53,603 bases of DNA. Origin: Pseudomonadota bacterium. GTDB taxonomy: Bacteria > Pseudomonadota > Gammaproteobacteria > Burkholderiales > Methylophilaceae. Below the pieces are notes generated by a model. The model was given only the letters and a program-made list of their open reading frames with translations, was not told the origin of the DNA and did no database searches. Shown here one piece after another: positions 46,262 to 53,603 of this stretch (position 1 is the stretch's first letter; every line of letters begins with the position of its first letter). The translations under genes were made by a program, and so were the position numbers. The stretch lies in NCBI GenBank assembly GCA_029569495.1, contig JAKQTB010000047.1, forward strand, positions 1 to 53,603, read 5' to 3'.

Positions 46262-48055
46262 TTATTTATCTTCAACACGTAAAATCGCTAAAAATGCTTC
46301 TTGTGGAATTTCTACATTACCCACTTGCTTCATGCGTTTTTTACCTTCTTTTTGTTTATCTAGCAGTTTACGTTTACGTGAAACATCACCGCCATAACAT
46401 TTGGCAATCACATTTTTGCGCATGGCTTTTACTGTTTCACGGGCAATAATATTTGCACCAATTGATGCCTGAATCGCCACATCAAACATTTGCCGTGGAA
46501 TCAGCTCGCGCATTTTAGCGGCCACTTCACGACCACGATGCACGCTGTTTGACCTATGTACAATCATGCTCAATGCGTCCACACGCTCACCATTGACCAT
46601 AATATCAAGCTTCACCAAATCTGCGGCACGGAATTCCAAAAACTCATAATCCATGGACGCATAGCCACGCGATACGGATTTTAATTTATCAAAAAAATCG
46701 AGAACCACTTCGTTGAGCGGTATTTCATAGCTCAACATCACCTGACGCCCCATATATTGCATGTTTTTTTGTATGCCGCGTTTGTTGTTACACAGCGTCA
46801 TCACCGGCCCAACGTAATCTTGCGGCATCAGCAAATTCACCACAATAATCGGTTCGCGCGTTTCTTCCACACGGGACGGCTCAGGCAAGCGGGATGGATT
46901 TTCAATTTGCACCACCGAACCATCTTTGAGCAATAATTCATACACCACGGTCGGCGCGGTAGTAATTAAATCCATGTCATATTCGCGCTCTAGGCGCTCT
47001 TGCACAATTTCCATGTGCAACAAGCCTAAAAAGCCGCATCTAAATCCAAAGCCCAACGCCGTTGAATTTTCAGCTTCAAACAAAAGCGAAGCATCATTCA
47101 GACTCAACTTTTCAAGCGCAGTTCTCAATGCTTCAAATTGATTAGATTCCACAGGGTACAAACCCGCAAACACTTGCGGCTTTACTTCTTTAAAACCTGC
47201 CAATGGCGCTGCGGCTGGCTTATTCGCCAAAGTAACGGTATCACCCACTTTTGCACTTGATAACTCTTTAATGCCAGCAATCACAAATCCCACTTCGCCG
47301 GCCGACAGCGAAGTTTTTTGCAATGATTTTGGTGTAAACACACCGACTTGCTCGCACAAAAAGTCACTATGCGTCGCCATTAAACGGATTTTATCTTTGG
47401 GCTTGAGCACGCCGTCAACCACACGCACCAACATCACCACACCCACGTAATTATCAAACCATGCATCAATCACCAAGGCCTTCAGCGGCGCATCAATATT
47501 GCCTTGTGGCGGCGGCACCTTTTTAATGACGGCTTCCAACACATCACGCACACCTAAGCCCGTTTTTGCTGAACACAATACGGCGTCACTCGCATCCACG
47601 CCTATCACATCCTCAATTTCTTGCTTAACGCGCTCTGGGTCGGCTGATGGCAAATCAATTTTATTGAGTACCGCTGTGACTTCTACGCCTAAATCCAGTG
47701 CGGTATAGCAATTGGCCACACTTTGCGCTTCAACACCTTGCGATGCATCCACCACCAACAACGCACCCTCACAGGCTGAAAGTGAGCGCGAAACCTCATA
47801 ACTAAAATCCACATGACCGGGCGTATCAATCAGATTTAATTGGTAGATTTGGCCATCATCGGCTTTATATTGCAAAGCCGCCGTCTGCGCTTTAATGGTA
47901 ATACCTCGCTCGCGCTCAATATCCATTGAATCAAGCACTTGCGCCTCCATTTCACGGTCTGCCAAGCCACCACACAAATGAATAATGCGGTCAGCTAAAG
48001 TAGATTTACCATGGTCAATATGCGCGATGATAGAAAAATTACGAATGTTTTTCAT
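46262..48055 (-). CDS. lepA: Elongation factor 4 (LepA)
   Basis: Translational GTPase of 597 aa. G1 is [10 protein letters not shown]3 DTPGH and G4 NKIDLP. The C-terminal LepA-specific domain ends with [29 protein letters not shown]. It back-translocates or remodels stalled ribosomes. It is the first gene of lepA-lepB-DUF4845-rnc-era-recO-pdxJ-acpS. Confidence 0.96.
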   Translation of the reverse strand: MKNIRNFSIIAHIDHGKSTLADRIIHLCGGLADREMEAQVLDSMDIERERGITIKAQTAALQYKADDGQIYQLNLIDTPGHVDFSYEVSRSLSACEGALLVVDASQGVEAQSVANCYTALDLGVEVTAVLNKIDLPSADPERVKQEIEDVIGVDASDAVLCSAKTGLGVRDVLEAVIKKVPPPQGNIDAPLKALVIDAWFDNYVGVVMLVRVVDGVLKPKDKIRLMATHSDFLCEQVGVFTPKSLQKTSLSAGEVGFVIAGIKELSSAKVGDTVTLANKPAAAPLAGFKEVKPQVFAGLYPVESNQFEALRTALEKLSLNDASLLFEAENSTALGFGFRCGFLGLLHMEIVQERLEREYDMDLITTAPTVVYELLLKDGSVVQIENPSRLPEPSRVEETREPIIVVNLLMPQDYVGPVMTLCNNKRGIQKNMQYMGRQVMLSYEIPLNEVVLDFFDKLKSVSRGYASMDYEFLEFRAADLVKLDIMVNGERVDALSMIVHRSNSVHRGREVAAKMRELIPRQMFDVAIQASIGANIIARETVKAMRKNVIAKCYGGDVSRKRKLLDKQKEGKKRMKQVGNVEIPQEAFLAILRVEDK

Positions 48056-48085
48056 GAGGTCTTTTTTAAGCTTTTACAAACAAAT

Positions 48086-48106
48086 AAGGCGCAATTAAGC
48101 GCCCTT
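48086..48106 (-). terminator. Hairpin in the lepA leader, terminator-like
   Basis: On the minus strand AAGGGCGC and GCGCCTT pair around TTAATT and are followed by ATTTGTTTGT. It may end transcripts coming from tRNA-Val or act as a leader structure about 30 nt before the lepA ATG. The U tract is interrupted, so the call is tentative. Confidence 0.4.
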
Positions 48107-48263
48107 CACAATAGCTGTGATTTTACTACAACCGCTTGATTTTTTATCAATTATTTAGCAAATTATCAAGATAAACAAAATAGACTGAAGCGTCAGAAAA
48201 ATGCGTGTCGCATACACCACCAACTTGGCAAATAAAATTGCATTTTATTGCAAAAAAATCACC

Positions 48264-48326
48264 AACCTTTTACGCATGGCTGCGAGCCTTATAAAAAAGG
48301 CTTCCAGAGCATCTTTTTTTGCTCGG
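48264..48326 (+). repeat. Dispersed palindromic repeat, copy 9 (diverged)
   Basis: Left end AACCTTTTACGCATGGC, arms CTGCGAGCCTT and AAGGCTTCCAG, shortened loop ATAAAA, right end TTTTTTTGCTCGG. It combines the two half-site versions in the opposite order to copy 1. It lies between tRNA-Val and lepA. Confidence 0.88.
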
Positions 48327-48383
48327 CACACTTTAAATGAACTAAAAGACTAAAAATGCAGCAGTACAACGAGGAAAATACAC

Positions 48384-48460
48384 TGGTAGGCAGTACCAGA
48401 TTCGAACTGGTGACCTCTTGGATGTCGACCAAGCGCTCTAACCAACTGAGCTAACCGCCT
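48384..48460 (-). tRNA. tRNA-Val (anticodon GAC)
   Basis: Read on the minus strand: acceptor AGGCGGT pairs with ACTGCCT, D-arm GCTC/GAGC, anticodon stem CTTGG/CCAAG with loop TCGACAT, T-arm ACCAG/CTGGT with loop TTCGAAT, discriminator A and encoded CCA. The loop gives anticodon GAC, valine. Position 33 is C, where nearly all tRNAs have U. The stems are intact, so it is likely functional. Confidence 0.93.
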
Positions 48461-48567
48461 ATTTTTGAACGAGGCCGAATTCTAGCGCATTCGCTTTCTC
48501 TAAGCAAACAGAATCCTATTCGATGAGCTTTTATATACGTTACAATTTGGTTTTACTGAGAAAAAAT

Positions 48568-49209
48568 ATGTCGCATCGCGTGCCTTTAGAACAATACGAA
48601 TTTCTCGTCGACCAGCTAGCTTTGCAAGGTTACGCAATACTACCAAATTTTATGCCAAATGATTTTGTGTTTCAATTAGCCCAGCGGGCCAAACAAATTC
48701 AAAAGACTGGTGCCCTGCGCGTAGCCAATGTCGGCAAACACATGCAGTTGAATGACGCCATACGGAGTGACAGCACTTATTGGCTTGATGATAATAGCCC
48801 AAATGTAGTTGAACAGGATTACTTTGCCATCATGAATACCGTGAAAAGCCAAGTTAACCGAGCACTCTATCTTGGGCTTGATACGCTCGAAAGTCATTTT
48901 GCAATATATTCAATAGGCAGCTTTTACAAAACGCATTTGGATCAATTTAAAACCGATATTTACAAAAACGATGACTTACGTAAACTGAGCTGCATTATTT
49001 ATTTAAATGAAGATTGGCGTCCAGACGACGGTGGTGAACTGAGATTTTATTCAGATTTCGAACGCGGACAGTTTGTTGACATCTGTCCTCAAGGTGGCAC
49101 GTTAGTCGCTTTTTTGTCTGAGCAGTTTTATCACGAAGTGCTACCAGCTAAACGTGAGCGCATCAGCCTTACAGGCTGGTTTAAAACGCGCGCTAATTCT
49201 TCATTGTAA
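48568..49209 (+). CDS. 2OG-Fe(II) oxygenase (prolyl-4-hydroxylase-like)
   Basis: About 213 aa from MSHRVPLEQYEF at 48568, preceded by GAGAAAAAAT; the track start is 15 codons earlier. The iron-binding His and Asp are in THLDQF, the second His in FYHEVLPAKRERISLTGW, and the 2OG-binding Arg is in the same motif. DDGGELRFYSDF is typical of the P4H-like family. The substrate may be a protein residue, possibly ribosomal, but nothing in the context fixes it. It is divergent from tRNA-Val. Confidence 0.82.
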   Translation: MSHRVPLEQYEFLVDQLALQGYAILPNFMPNDFVFQLAQRAKQIQKTGALRVANVGKHMQLNDAIRSDSTYWLDDNSPNVVEQDYFAIMNTVKSQVNRALYLGLDTLESHFAIYSIGSFYKTHLDQFKTDIYKNDDLRKLSCIIYLNEDWRPDDGGELRFYSDFERGQFVDICPQGGTLVAFLSEQFYHEVLPAKRERISLTGWFKTRANSSL

Positions 49210-49227
49210 TTTTAAACCGAGTGTGTC

Positions 49228-50451
49228 TCAATGCTGTTTCATGAGTCTATTGTATAAACTGGGGCCAGCAAACCCATCTTGCGGTAACTCTTGCGTTGCT
49301 TGATAAGCCCTAATCGCCGCCTGCGTTTTCAGTCCAGGAAAACCATCCGGTTCGCCACAATCAAATCCCAAATTATTTAATTTGGTTTGTAGCGCCCAAA
49401 GCTGATTGTAACTCAGTACCGATTTTTCAGCCGCCTCACCACCCAGAACAGGTAAATCATCTTTTAGTTGGTTCGCCAAATGATTCACTGAAAGTGCGTA
49501 ATTAACCGACTTATTCCAATCCATGATTGCATCAAAATTACTAAACACCATAAACGCAGGGCCTTGCCATCCTTGAGGTAGCAAAATTGCGGCATTTTCT
49601 TGCTTAGGTAGTTGGCTATTATCAATAGCAACAACACCGAGTTGCGTCCATTCATCAGATGTTTTTCGTGTATTAAGCTGTGCTAATTGATACTGAAAGC
49701 CTTGCGGCAATTTAACCTCTAACGCCGAGATTTCATTCTTACGCCATCCCACCTGAGATAGGTAATTGGCGGCCGAAGCAAAGGCATCCTCCAACGAAGT
49801 CCAAATATTGATGCGGCCATCTTGGTCAGCATCTACCCCATACAACATAAACGTGGATGGCATAAATTGCATATGCCCCATGGCGCCCGCCCATGACCCG
49901 CGCATGGCCGAAACGTGATTATGTCCAGCATCAACAATACGCATTACATCTAGCAACTGTGATCTAAAAAAATCACTACGTCTTCCTTCATAGGCAAGCG
50001 TCATAAGGGCGGAAGGAAGACCAAAGTTACCTTTATTTTTCCCGTAATTTGTTTCCATTCCCCAAAACGCGACCAGTATTTCTTTAGGGACGCCATACTG
50101 CGCCTCAACTTTTACGAATAATGATTCATTGAGTTGCAGCATCTGTCTGCCTTGAGATATTTGCTGTGTATTCACACGCGTATCAAGGTAAGTCAAAAAT
50201 GGTGAGATAAACTCTGGCTGAGAACGATCAAGCACAATCACCCTCGGCAAAAATTTTGCATGCTGAAGCGTGGCCTCTATCGTTTTTTCTGAAATTTGAC
50301 TCACGCGCGCTTCATTTTTAAACGCAACCAGCCAATCATTGGATACAGCGTTACGATCTTCAGCAGATGCATTAACACTATAAAGTGTCAGTGAAATAGC
50401 AAGCAAGAGTTTGATGCAAGATTCGATAAGTTTGCGGATTAAATGAAGCAT
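49228..50451 (-). CDS. mltB: Lytic murein transglycosylase, MltB family
   Basis: About 407 aa from MLHLIRKLIESC at 50451, which has AGGC upstream and begins a signal peptide (cleavage near NASA); the longer track start runs into the NUDIX gene. The catalytic Glu is in FWGMETNYGKNKG, and SWAGAMGHMQFMPSTF and DADQDGRINIW follow. A C-terminal peptidoglycan-binding domain contains FDCGEPDGFPGLKTQAAIRAYQ. It cuts peptidoglycan glycan strands to form 1,6-anhydro ends. Confidence 0.88.
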   Translation of the reverse strand: MLHLIRKLIESCIKLLLAISLTLYSVNASAEDRNAVSNDWLVAFKNEARVSQISEKTIEATLQHAKFLPRVIVLDRSQPEFISPFLTYLDTRVNTQQISQGRQMLQLNESLFVKVEAQYGVPKEILVAFWGMETNYGKNKGNFGLPSALMTLAYEGRRSDFFRSQLLDVMRIVDAGHNHVSAMRGSWAGAMGHMQFMPSTFMLYGVDADQDGRINIWTSLEDAFASAANYLSQVGWRKNEISALEVKLPQGFQYQLAQLNTRKTSDEWTQLGVVAIDNSQLPKQENAAILLPQGWQGPAFMVFSNFDAIMDWNKSVNYALSVNHLANQLKDDLPVLGGEAAEKSVLSYNQLWALQTKLNNLGFDCGEPDGFPGLKTQAAIRAYQATQELPQDGFAGPSLYNRLMKQH

Positions 50452-50506
50452 ACTGCCTGCAATGAATATTAAGTAAATAAATGACGCGTTATGGTCTACC
50501 GAAAAA

Positions 50507-51064
50507 TTAAGCCGTATTCGCCAAATATTTTTCTGCAAAATAGAGCGCCACAATCGATTTTCCATCTGTGATTTCACCGCTAAGAATCATCGAAATACAT
50601 TCATCAAAAGGCACATTAAATACTTCTAGCATTTCATCCTCATCTCGACGATGTTGACCTGCCGTTAATCCTTGCGCCAAATACATATGAATCACTTCGT
50701 TTGAATAGCCAATGCATGGATGTTGGCAACCTAAGCGAACCCATTCACTTGCTGTGTAGCCGGTTTCTTCCAGCAATTCACGTTGACCAGTCGTCAGAAC
50801 GGTCTCATTTGCATCTATTTTACCTGCGGGTAGCTCAATAAATACTTGATGAAGCGGGTAACGAAATTGTTTTTCAAGTATGACGTTGCCATTGGGTAAA
50901 ATTGGCACTACCACTACTGCACCTGGGTGAATGACATATTCACGCTGGCTTGTGTGGCCGTTCGGAAGCTTGACCTGATCGCGCTTAACGGTCAGCATGC
51001 CACCAGAGGCAATCGTTTCAGAACTGATTTGATGCTCAGTTAAATCTACAGATTTTGACATCAT
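50507..51064 (-). CDS. nudF: NUDIX hydrolase, ADP-ribose pyrophosphatase-like
   Basis: Protein of 185 aa. The Nudix box is GKIDANETVLTTGQRELLEETGY, split here as GKIDANETV and RELLEETGY. Upstream NVILEKQFRYPLHQVFIELPAG is typical of ADP-ribose pyrophosphatases (NudF type). It would hydrolyse ADP-ribose or similar nucleoside diphosphate sugars. Start could be either of two adjacent ATGs. Confidence 0.85.
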   Translation of the reverse strand: MMSKSVDLTEHQISSETIASGGMLTVKRDQVKLPNGHTSQREYVIHPGAVVVVPILPNGNVILEKQFRYPLHQVFIELPAGKIDANETVLTTGQRELLEETGYTASEWVRLGCQHPCIGYSNEVIHMYLAQGLTAGQHRRDEDEMLEVFNVPFDECISMILSGEITDGKSIVALYFAEKYLANTA

Positions 51065-51086
51065 TCAAACCAGCAAAAGGGAGCAA

Positions 51087-51941
51087 CTAAATTGTAGCGA
51101 CGCTAAATGTGTCGCACTTTCTAATATCACCTGTGGTTAATCCCTGATTAAACCAGCGCATGCGCTGTTGAGATGTTCCATGCGTAAAGCTGTCTGGCAC
51201 GGCATAACCTTGCGCCTGTTTTTGCAAAGCATCATCGCCAATAGCGGCTGCCGCTCGCATGGCTTCTTCAACATCACCGGGTTCCAAAATACGGTTTGCA
51301 CCATCCGCATGGTGCGCCCAAACCCCTGCATAACAATCAGCTTGCAACTCTAATCGTACGGAATATTGGTTTGCTTGCGCCTCTGAACGTGCACTTTGGC
51401 GTGCTTGTTGCACCTTATCTGATACCCCAGTAAGGTGCTGAATGTGATGTCCGACTTCATGCGCAATGACATAGGCTTGTGCAAAGTCACCTGGCGCATT
51501 AAATCTGTTTTTCATTTCATCATAAAAGGCTAAATCAATATAAACCTTTTGATCACCTGGACAATAAAAAGGACCCATTGCCGACTGGCCCGTGCCGCAA
51601 GCAGTCGGCGTAGCGCCTCTAAAAAGCACTAATGTTGGCGCAGGATATTGCTGCCCAGCATTTTGAAAAATCTTACTCCAAGTACTCTCGGTACTACCAA
51701 GTACTTTAGCTACAAACTTAGCTTCCACATCATCATTTGGTATTGGTTGAGATTCTACTTGACTGTTTTGCTGTAATCCCTGCCCCATATTTAGCACCAC
51801 TGCTGGATCAACACCAAAATACATAGCCACTAAAGCCAATGCAATTGTTCCTAGCCCAATGCCTCCAGCGCGACCGCCCGTCATGCGTGATCCACGACGG
51901 TCTTCTACATTAGTACTTTCGCGTTCATCTTCTAGGCGCAT
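51087..51941 (-). CDS. ypfJ: YpfJ-type neutral zinc metallopeptidase family protein
   Basis: Protein of 284 aa. One N-terminal membrane segment follows DRRGSRMTGGRAGGIGLG. The zinc motif HEVGHHIQHLTG (about 163) is intact, with a third ligand probably in LQADCYAGVWAHHAD. ACGTGQSAMGPFYCPGDQKVYID is a family hallmark. The substrate is unknown. A 12-bp palindrome lies in its upstream region. Confidence 0.88.
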   Translation of the reverse strand: MRLEDERESTNVEDRRGSRMTGGRAGGIGLGTIALALVAMYFGVDPAVVLNMGQGLQQNSQVESQPIPNDDVEAKFVAKVLGSTESTWSKIFQNAGQQYPAPTLVLFRGATPTACGTGQSAMGPFYCPGDQKVYIDLAFYDEMKNRFNAPGDFAQAYVIAHEVGHHIQHLTGVSDKVQQARQSARSEAQANQYSVRLELQADCYAGVWAHHADGANRILEPGDVEEAMRAAAAIGDDALQKQAQGYAVPDSFTHGTSQQRMRWFNQGLTTGDIRKCDTFSVATI

Positions 51942-51966
51942 TTTTTGAATTCCTTGAATGGGTTAA

Positions 51967-51978
51967 GTGTTCGAACAC
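51967..51978. promoter_or_regulatory. Perfect palindrome GTGTTCGAACAC upstream of ypfJ
   Basis: A 12-bp perfect dyad 26 bp before the ypfJ ATG, in the short gap after nuoN. The centre GTTCGAAC resembles known repressor half-sites, but no regulator can be assigned. A weaker TTAAGCT/AGCTTAA hairpin overlaps the nuoN stop nearby. Confidence 0.4.
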
Positions 51979-52003
51979 ATAATTACAGAATTAAGCTTTG
52001 TAT

Positions 52004-53464
52004 TTAGCTTAAACTTCTAAATATGGCGTACGCACATATTTCCATCATTTTTTGTGGCATTAAACCCAATACCAAAAGTGCCATTGCGTTTACACCAAGC
52101 ACAATACGCATATCAAGAGCAGCTACAATCGGTGAATAGTCTAACGGCTCATCAAAATACATAAGTTTAATGACTCTTAAATAATAAAACGCACCTACAA
52201 CCGCCATCAGCACCGCAAATACAACTAGCCATAAGTAGCCTGCCTGTAAAGCCGCTTGTAGTACAGCAAACTTAGCATAAAACCCTAACGTCGGCGGCAC
52301 GCCAGCCATACTGAACATCACTATTAACATCAAAAATGCATGCCATGGGCTACGATGATTGAGGCCTTTTAAATCGCTTAATTGCTCTGCCTCGAATCCT
52401 TTGCGAGAAAGCAAAATAATCATGCCAAAACCAGCCAGGGCCATTAACACGTAACTGGAAATGTAGAACAGGGATGAAATATAGCCATTTTGACTCGCAC
52501 TCATTAAGCCAAATAGCATAAAACCAATATGCGAGATGGTTGAGTAAGCCAGCATGCGTTTGAGATTGGTTTGTGCAATGGCAGTAACATTACCCACCAC
52601 AATGGATAATACCGCCATAATCATCAGCATTTGCTGCCAATCGATTGCCATGGTCTGTAAACCTTGCGCTAGCATACGAATTACAAATGCAAACGCAGCA
52701 AGTTTTGGTACTGAACCAATCAACATTGTGACTGCTGTAGGTGATCCTTCGTAAACATCCGGCACCCACATTTGAAAAGGTACTGCGCCCAATTTAAAAG
52801 CCAACCCTGCCACAATAAAAACCAAGCCCAAAATTAACACTGCATATAATTCTTTATGGGGTGCTGGGGCATTCATGAGTGCGTGACTAATGTCTGAAAT
52901 ATTCAAACTGGCAGTCATGCCGTAAATCATACTCATACCATAGAGCAGCATGCCTGAAGCTAAAGCGCCCAGTACAAAGTATTTCATTGCGGCCTCGGTG
53001 GCTCTGGCATTATCACGATCTAGCGCAACAAGCGCATACAAACTTAGTGACAATAACTCTAGACCAATATATAAAGTCAGCATATTCTGGCCAGAAACCA
53101 TCACCATCATACCAACCATTGCAAACAGGACGAGCGCATAGAACTCACCGCGATACATATTGCGGTCAACAATATACTGCCGGCTATAAACGAAGATAAG
53201 TGAGGTGCCAAGATAAATCATGAGCTTCAGCACATCTGCTAAAGAGTCATCCACGAACATGCCATTAAAAGCATAGCCAACACTTGATGTGTGCGTGCTT
53301 GCTGTTAAATAAGCCGCAACAAACAAAGTGGCTTGCGCTAACCAGTAAATAACGATGCGGTTACTTTTGTTTAAAAATAAATCTGCCAGCAATATCAGCA
53401 TCGCCATACTCAACACTACTATCTCAGGTAATGTTGTGATTAAATCGTAACGAATATTTTCCAT
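52004..53464 (-). CDS. nuoN: NADH-quinone oxidoreductase subunit N
   Basis: Protein of 486 aa with about 14 membrane segments. Antiporter-like motifs include LELLSLSLYALVAL, AMKYFVLGALASGMLLYG, the Lys in AFKLGAVPFQMWVPDVYEG and LKRMLAYSTISHIGFML. NuoN is a proton-pumping subunit of complex I. It follows nuoM by 3 bp and is the last nuo gene, since ypfJ comes next. Confidence 0.95.
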   Translation of the reverse strand: MENIRYDLITTLPEIVVLSMAMLILLADLFLNKSNRIVIYWLAQATLFVAAYLTASTHTSSVGYAFNGMFVDDSLADVLKLMIYLGTSLIFVYSRQYIVDRNMYRGEFYALVLFAMVGMMVMVSGQNMLTLYIGLELLSLSLYALVALDRDNARATEAAMKYFVLGALASGMLLYGMSMIYGMTASLNISDISHALMNAPAPHKELYAVLILGLVFIVAGLAFKLGAVPFQMWVPDVYEGSPTAVTMLIGSVPKLAAFAFVIRMLAQGLQTMAIDWQQMLMIMAVLSIVVGNVTAIAQTNLKRMLAYSTISHIGFMLFGLMSASQNGYISSLFYISSYVLMALAGFGMIILLSRKGFEAEQLSDLKGLNHRSPWHAFLMLIVMFSMAGVPPTLGFYAKFAVLQAALQAGYLWLVVFAVLMAVVGAFYYLRVIKLMYFDEPLDYSPIVAALDMRIVLGVNAMALLVLGLMPQKMMEICAYAIFRSLS

Positions 53465-53467
53465 AAC

Positions 53468-53603
53468 TTATAGCCCTGCTGACAAACCAATGGGCAGCTT
53501 GCTTTGCGATAGATGAGAAAGAAGTTGTGTCACAGTAGCATTAGTGAGTTCAGTCAATGGTTGTGGGTAAATACCAAGTGCTAGCACCAAAATGGCTAAA
53601 ATA
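53468..53603 (-). CDS. nuoM: NADH-quinone oxidoreductase subunit M, C-terminal end (partial)
   Basis: Only the last 45 codons are in the window, and the ORF track omits them. The reading ILAILVLALGIYPQP followed by a short amphipathic tail and stop matches the end of NuoM. Its position immediately before nuoN is the standard nuo operon order. Confidence 0.85.
   Translation of the reverse strand, partial: ILAILVLALGIYPQPLTELTNATVTQLLSHLSQSKLPIGLSAGL

Larger units (their letters stand above)
48056..48383. other. Intergenic region between lepA and tRNA-Val
   Basis: About 330 bp without a gene. It contains a GC-rich hairpin close to lepA (48086-48106), then AT-rich DNA that must hold the lepA promoter, then repeat copy 9 (48264-48326). 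I see no open reading frame with coding character. Confidence 0.6.

Noticed and set aside
10352-48326. CRISPR array or insertion sequences as an explanation for the repeats
   Set aside because: Copies are kilobases apart with whole operons between them, have no spacers, and no cas or transposase gene is in the window.
10352-48326. Repeats as ordinary Rho-independent terminators
   Set aside because: The T run is on the 5' side of the stem on both strands. The PEP-CTERM gene already has a separate strong terminator next to copy 2, and copy 1 sits between divergent genes where no transcript ends.

Overview
This window reads as a chromosomal segment of a moderately low-GC betaproteobacterium. 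The gene order lepA-lepB-DUF4845-rnc-era-recO-pdxJ-acpS, a complete System I cytochrome c maturation set, nuoM-nuoN and a PEP-CTERM protein suggest a Nitrosomonadales/Methylophilaceae-like or related lineage. That placement is an inference from gene content, not a measured phylogeny. No insertion sequence, phage, CRISPR array or rRNA was found. One tRNA gene (Val, GAC) is present. Almost all genes are on the minus strand.

Layout. (1) 1-10094: polyamine uptake and gamma-glutamyl putrescine catabolism: puuC (cut by the window edge), gabD, potI-potH-potG-potF, a SpuC-type aminotransferase, puuA and puuD. (2) 10586-11263: a lone plus-strand PEP-CTERM surface protein. (3) 11478-19373: a compact nine-gene operon for membrane-lipid modification: two Cfa-family methyltransferases, DUF2878, DUF1295, a DUF6134-like protein, lipocalin, acyl desaturase, FAD amine-oxidase-like protein and DUF1365. 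(4) 19595-21220: a SulP anion transporter. (5) 21437-32870: the second half of the amine-catabolism genes: puuB, a YqhA-like membrane protein, speB, an unassigned class III aminotransferase, ridA, dadA, an orphan PotF-like binding protein, a PuuR-like regulator, and the beta-alanine pair bauA-mmsA. (6) 33097-40352: ccmABCDE and ccmFGHI, including ccmD, which is absent from the ORF track. (7) 40423-48055: tcdA, acpS, pdxJ, recO, era, rnc, DUF4845, lepB, lepA. (8) 48384-53603: tRNA-Val, a 2OG-Fe(II) oxygenase, an MltB-like transglycosylase, a NUDIX hydrolase, YpfJ, nuoN and the end of nuoM.

How the genes fit together. PotFGHI would import putrescine, and agmatinase would make it from agmatine. 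PuuA, PuuB, PuuC and PuuD, or the SpuC transaminase route, would convert it to GABA, and GabD would finish at succinate. BauA and MmsA would take beta-alanine or similar omega-amino acids to acetyl-CoA or propionyl-CoA.

The most unusual signal is a dispersed palindromic repeat of about 64 bp. It has nine copies in 53.6 kb, all intergenic, and the copies separate the functional blocks above. Each copy has a conserved AACCTTTTTCGATGC-type left end, a long hairpin with compensatory arm changes, and a CTCGG-type right end. The T tract precedes the hairpin and the A tract follows it on both strands, so the element is not a canonical intrinsic terminator. Copies 1 to 4 are direct repeats bracketing the PEP-CTERM gene, the lipid operon and sulP as an 11-kb block that splits the puu genes.
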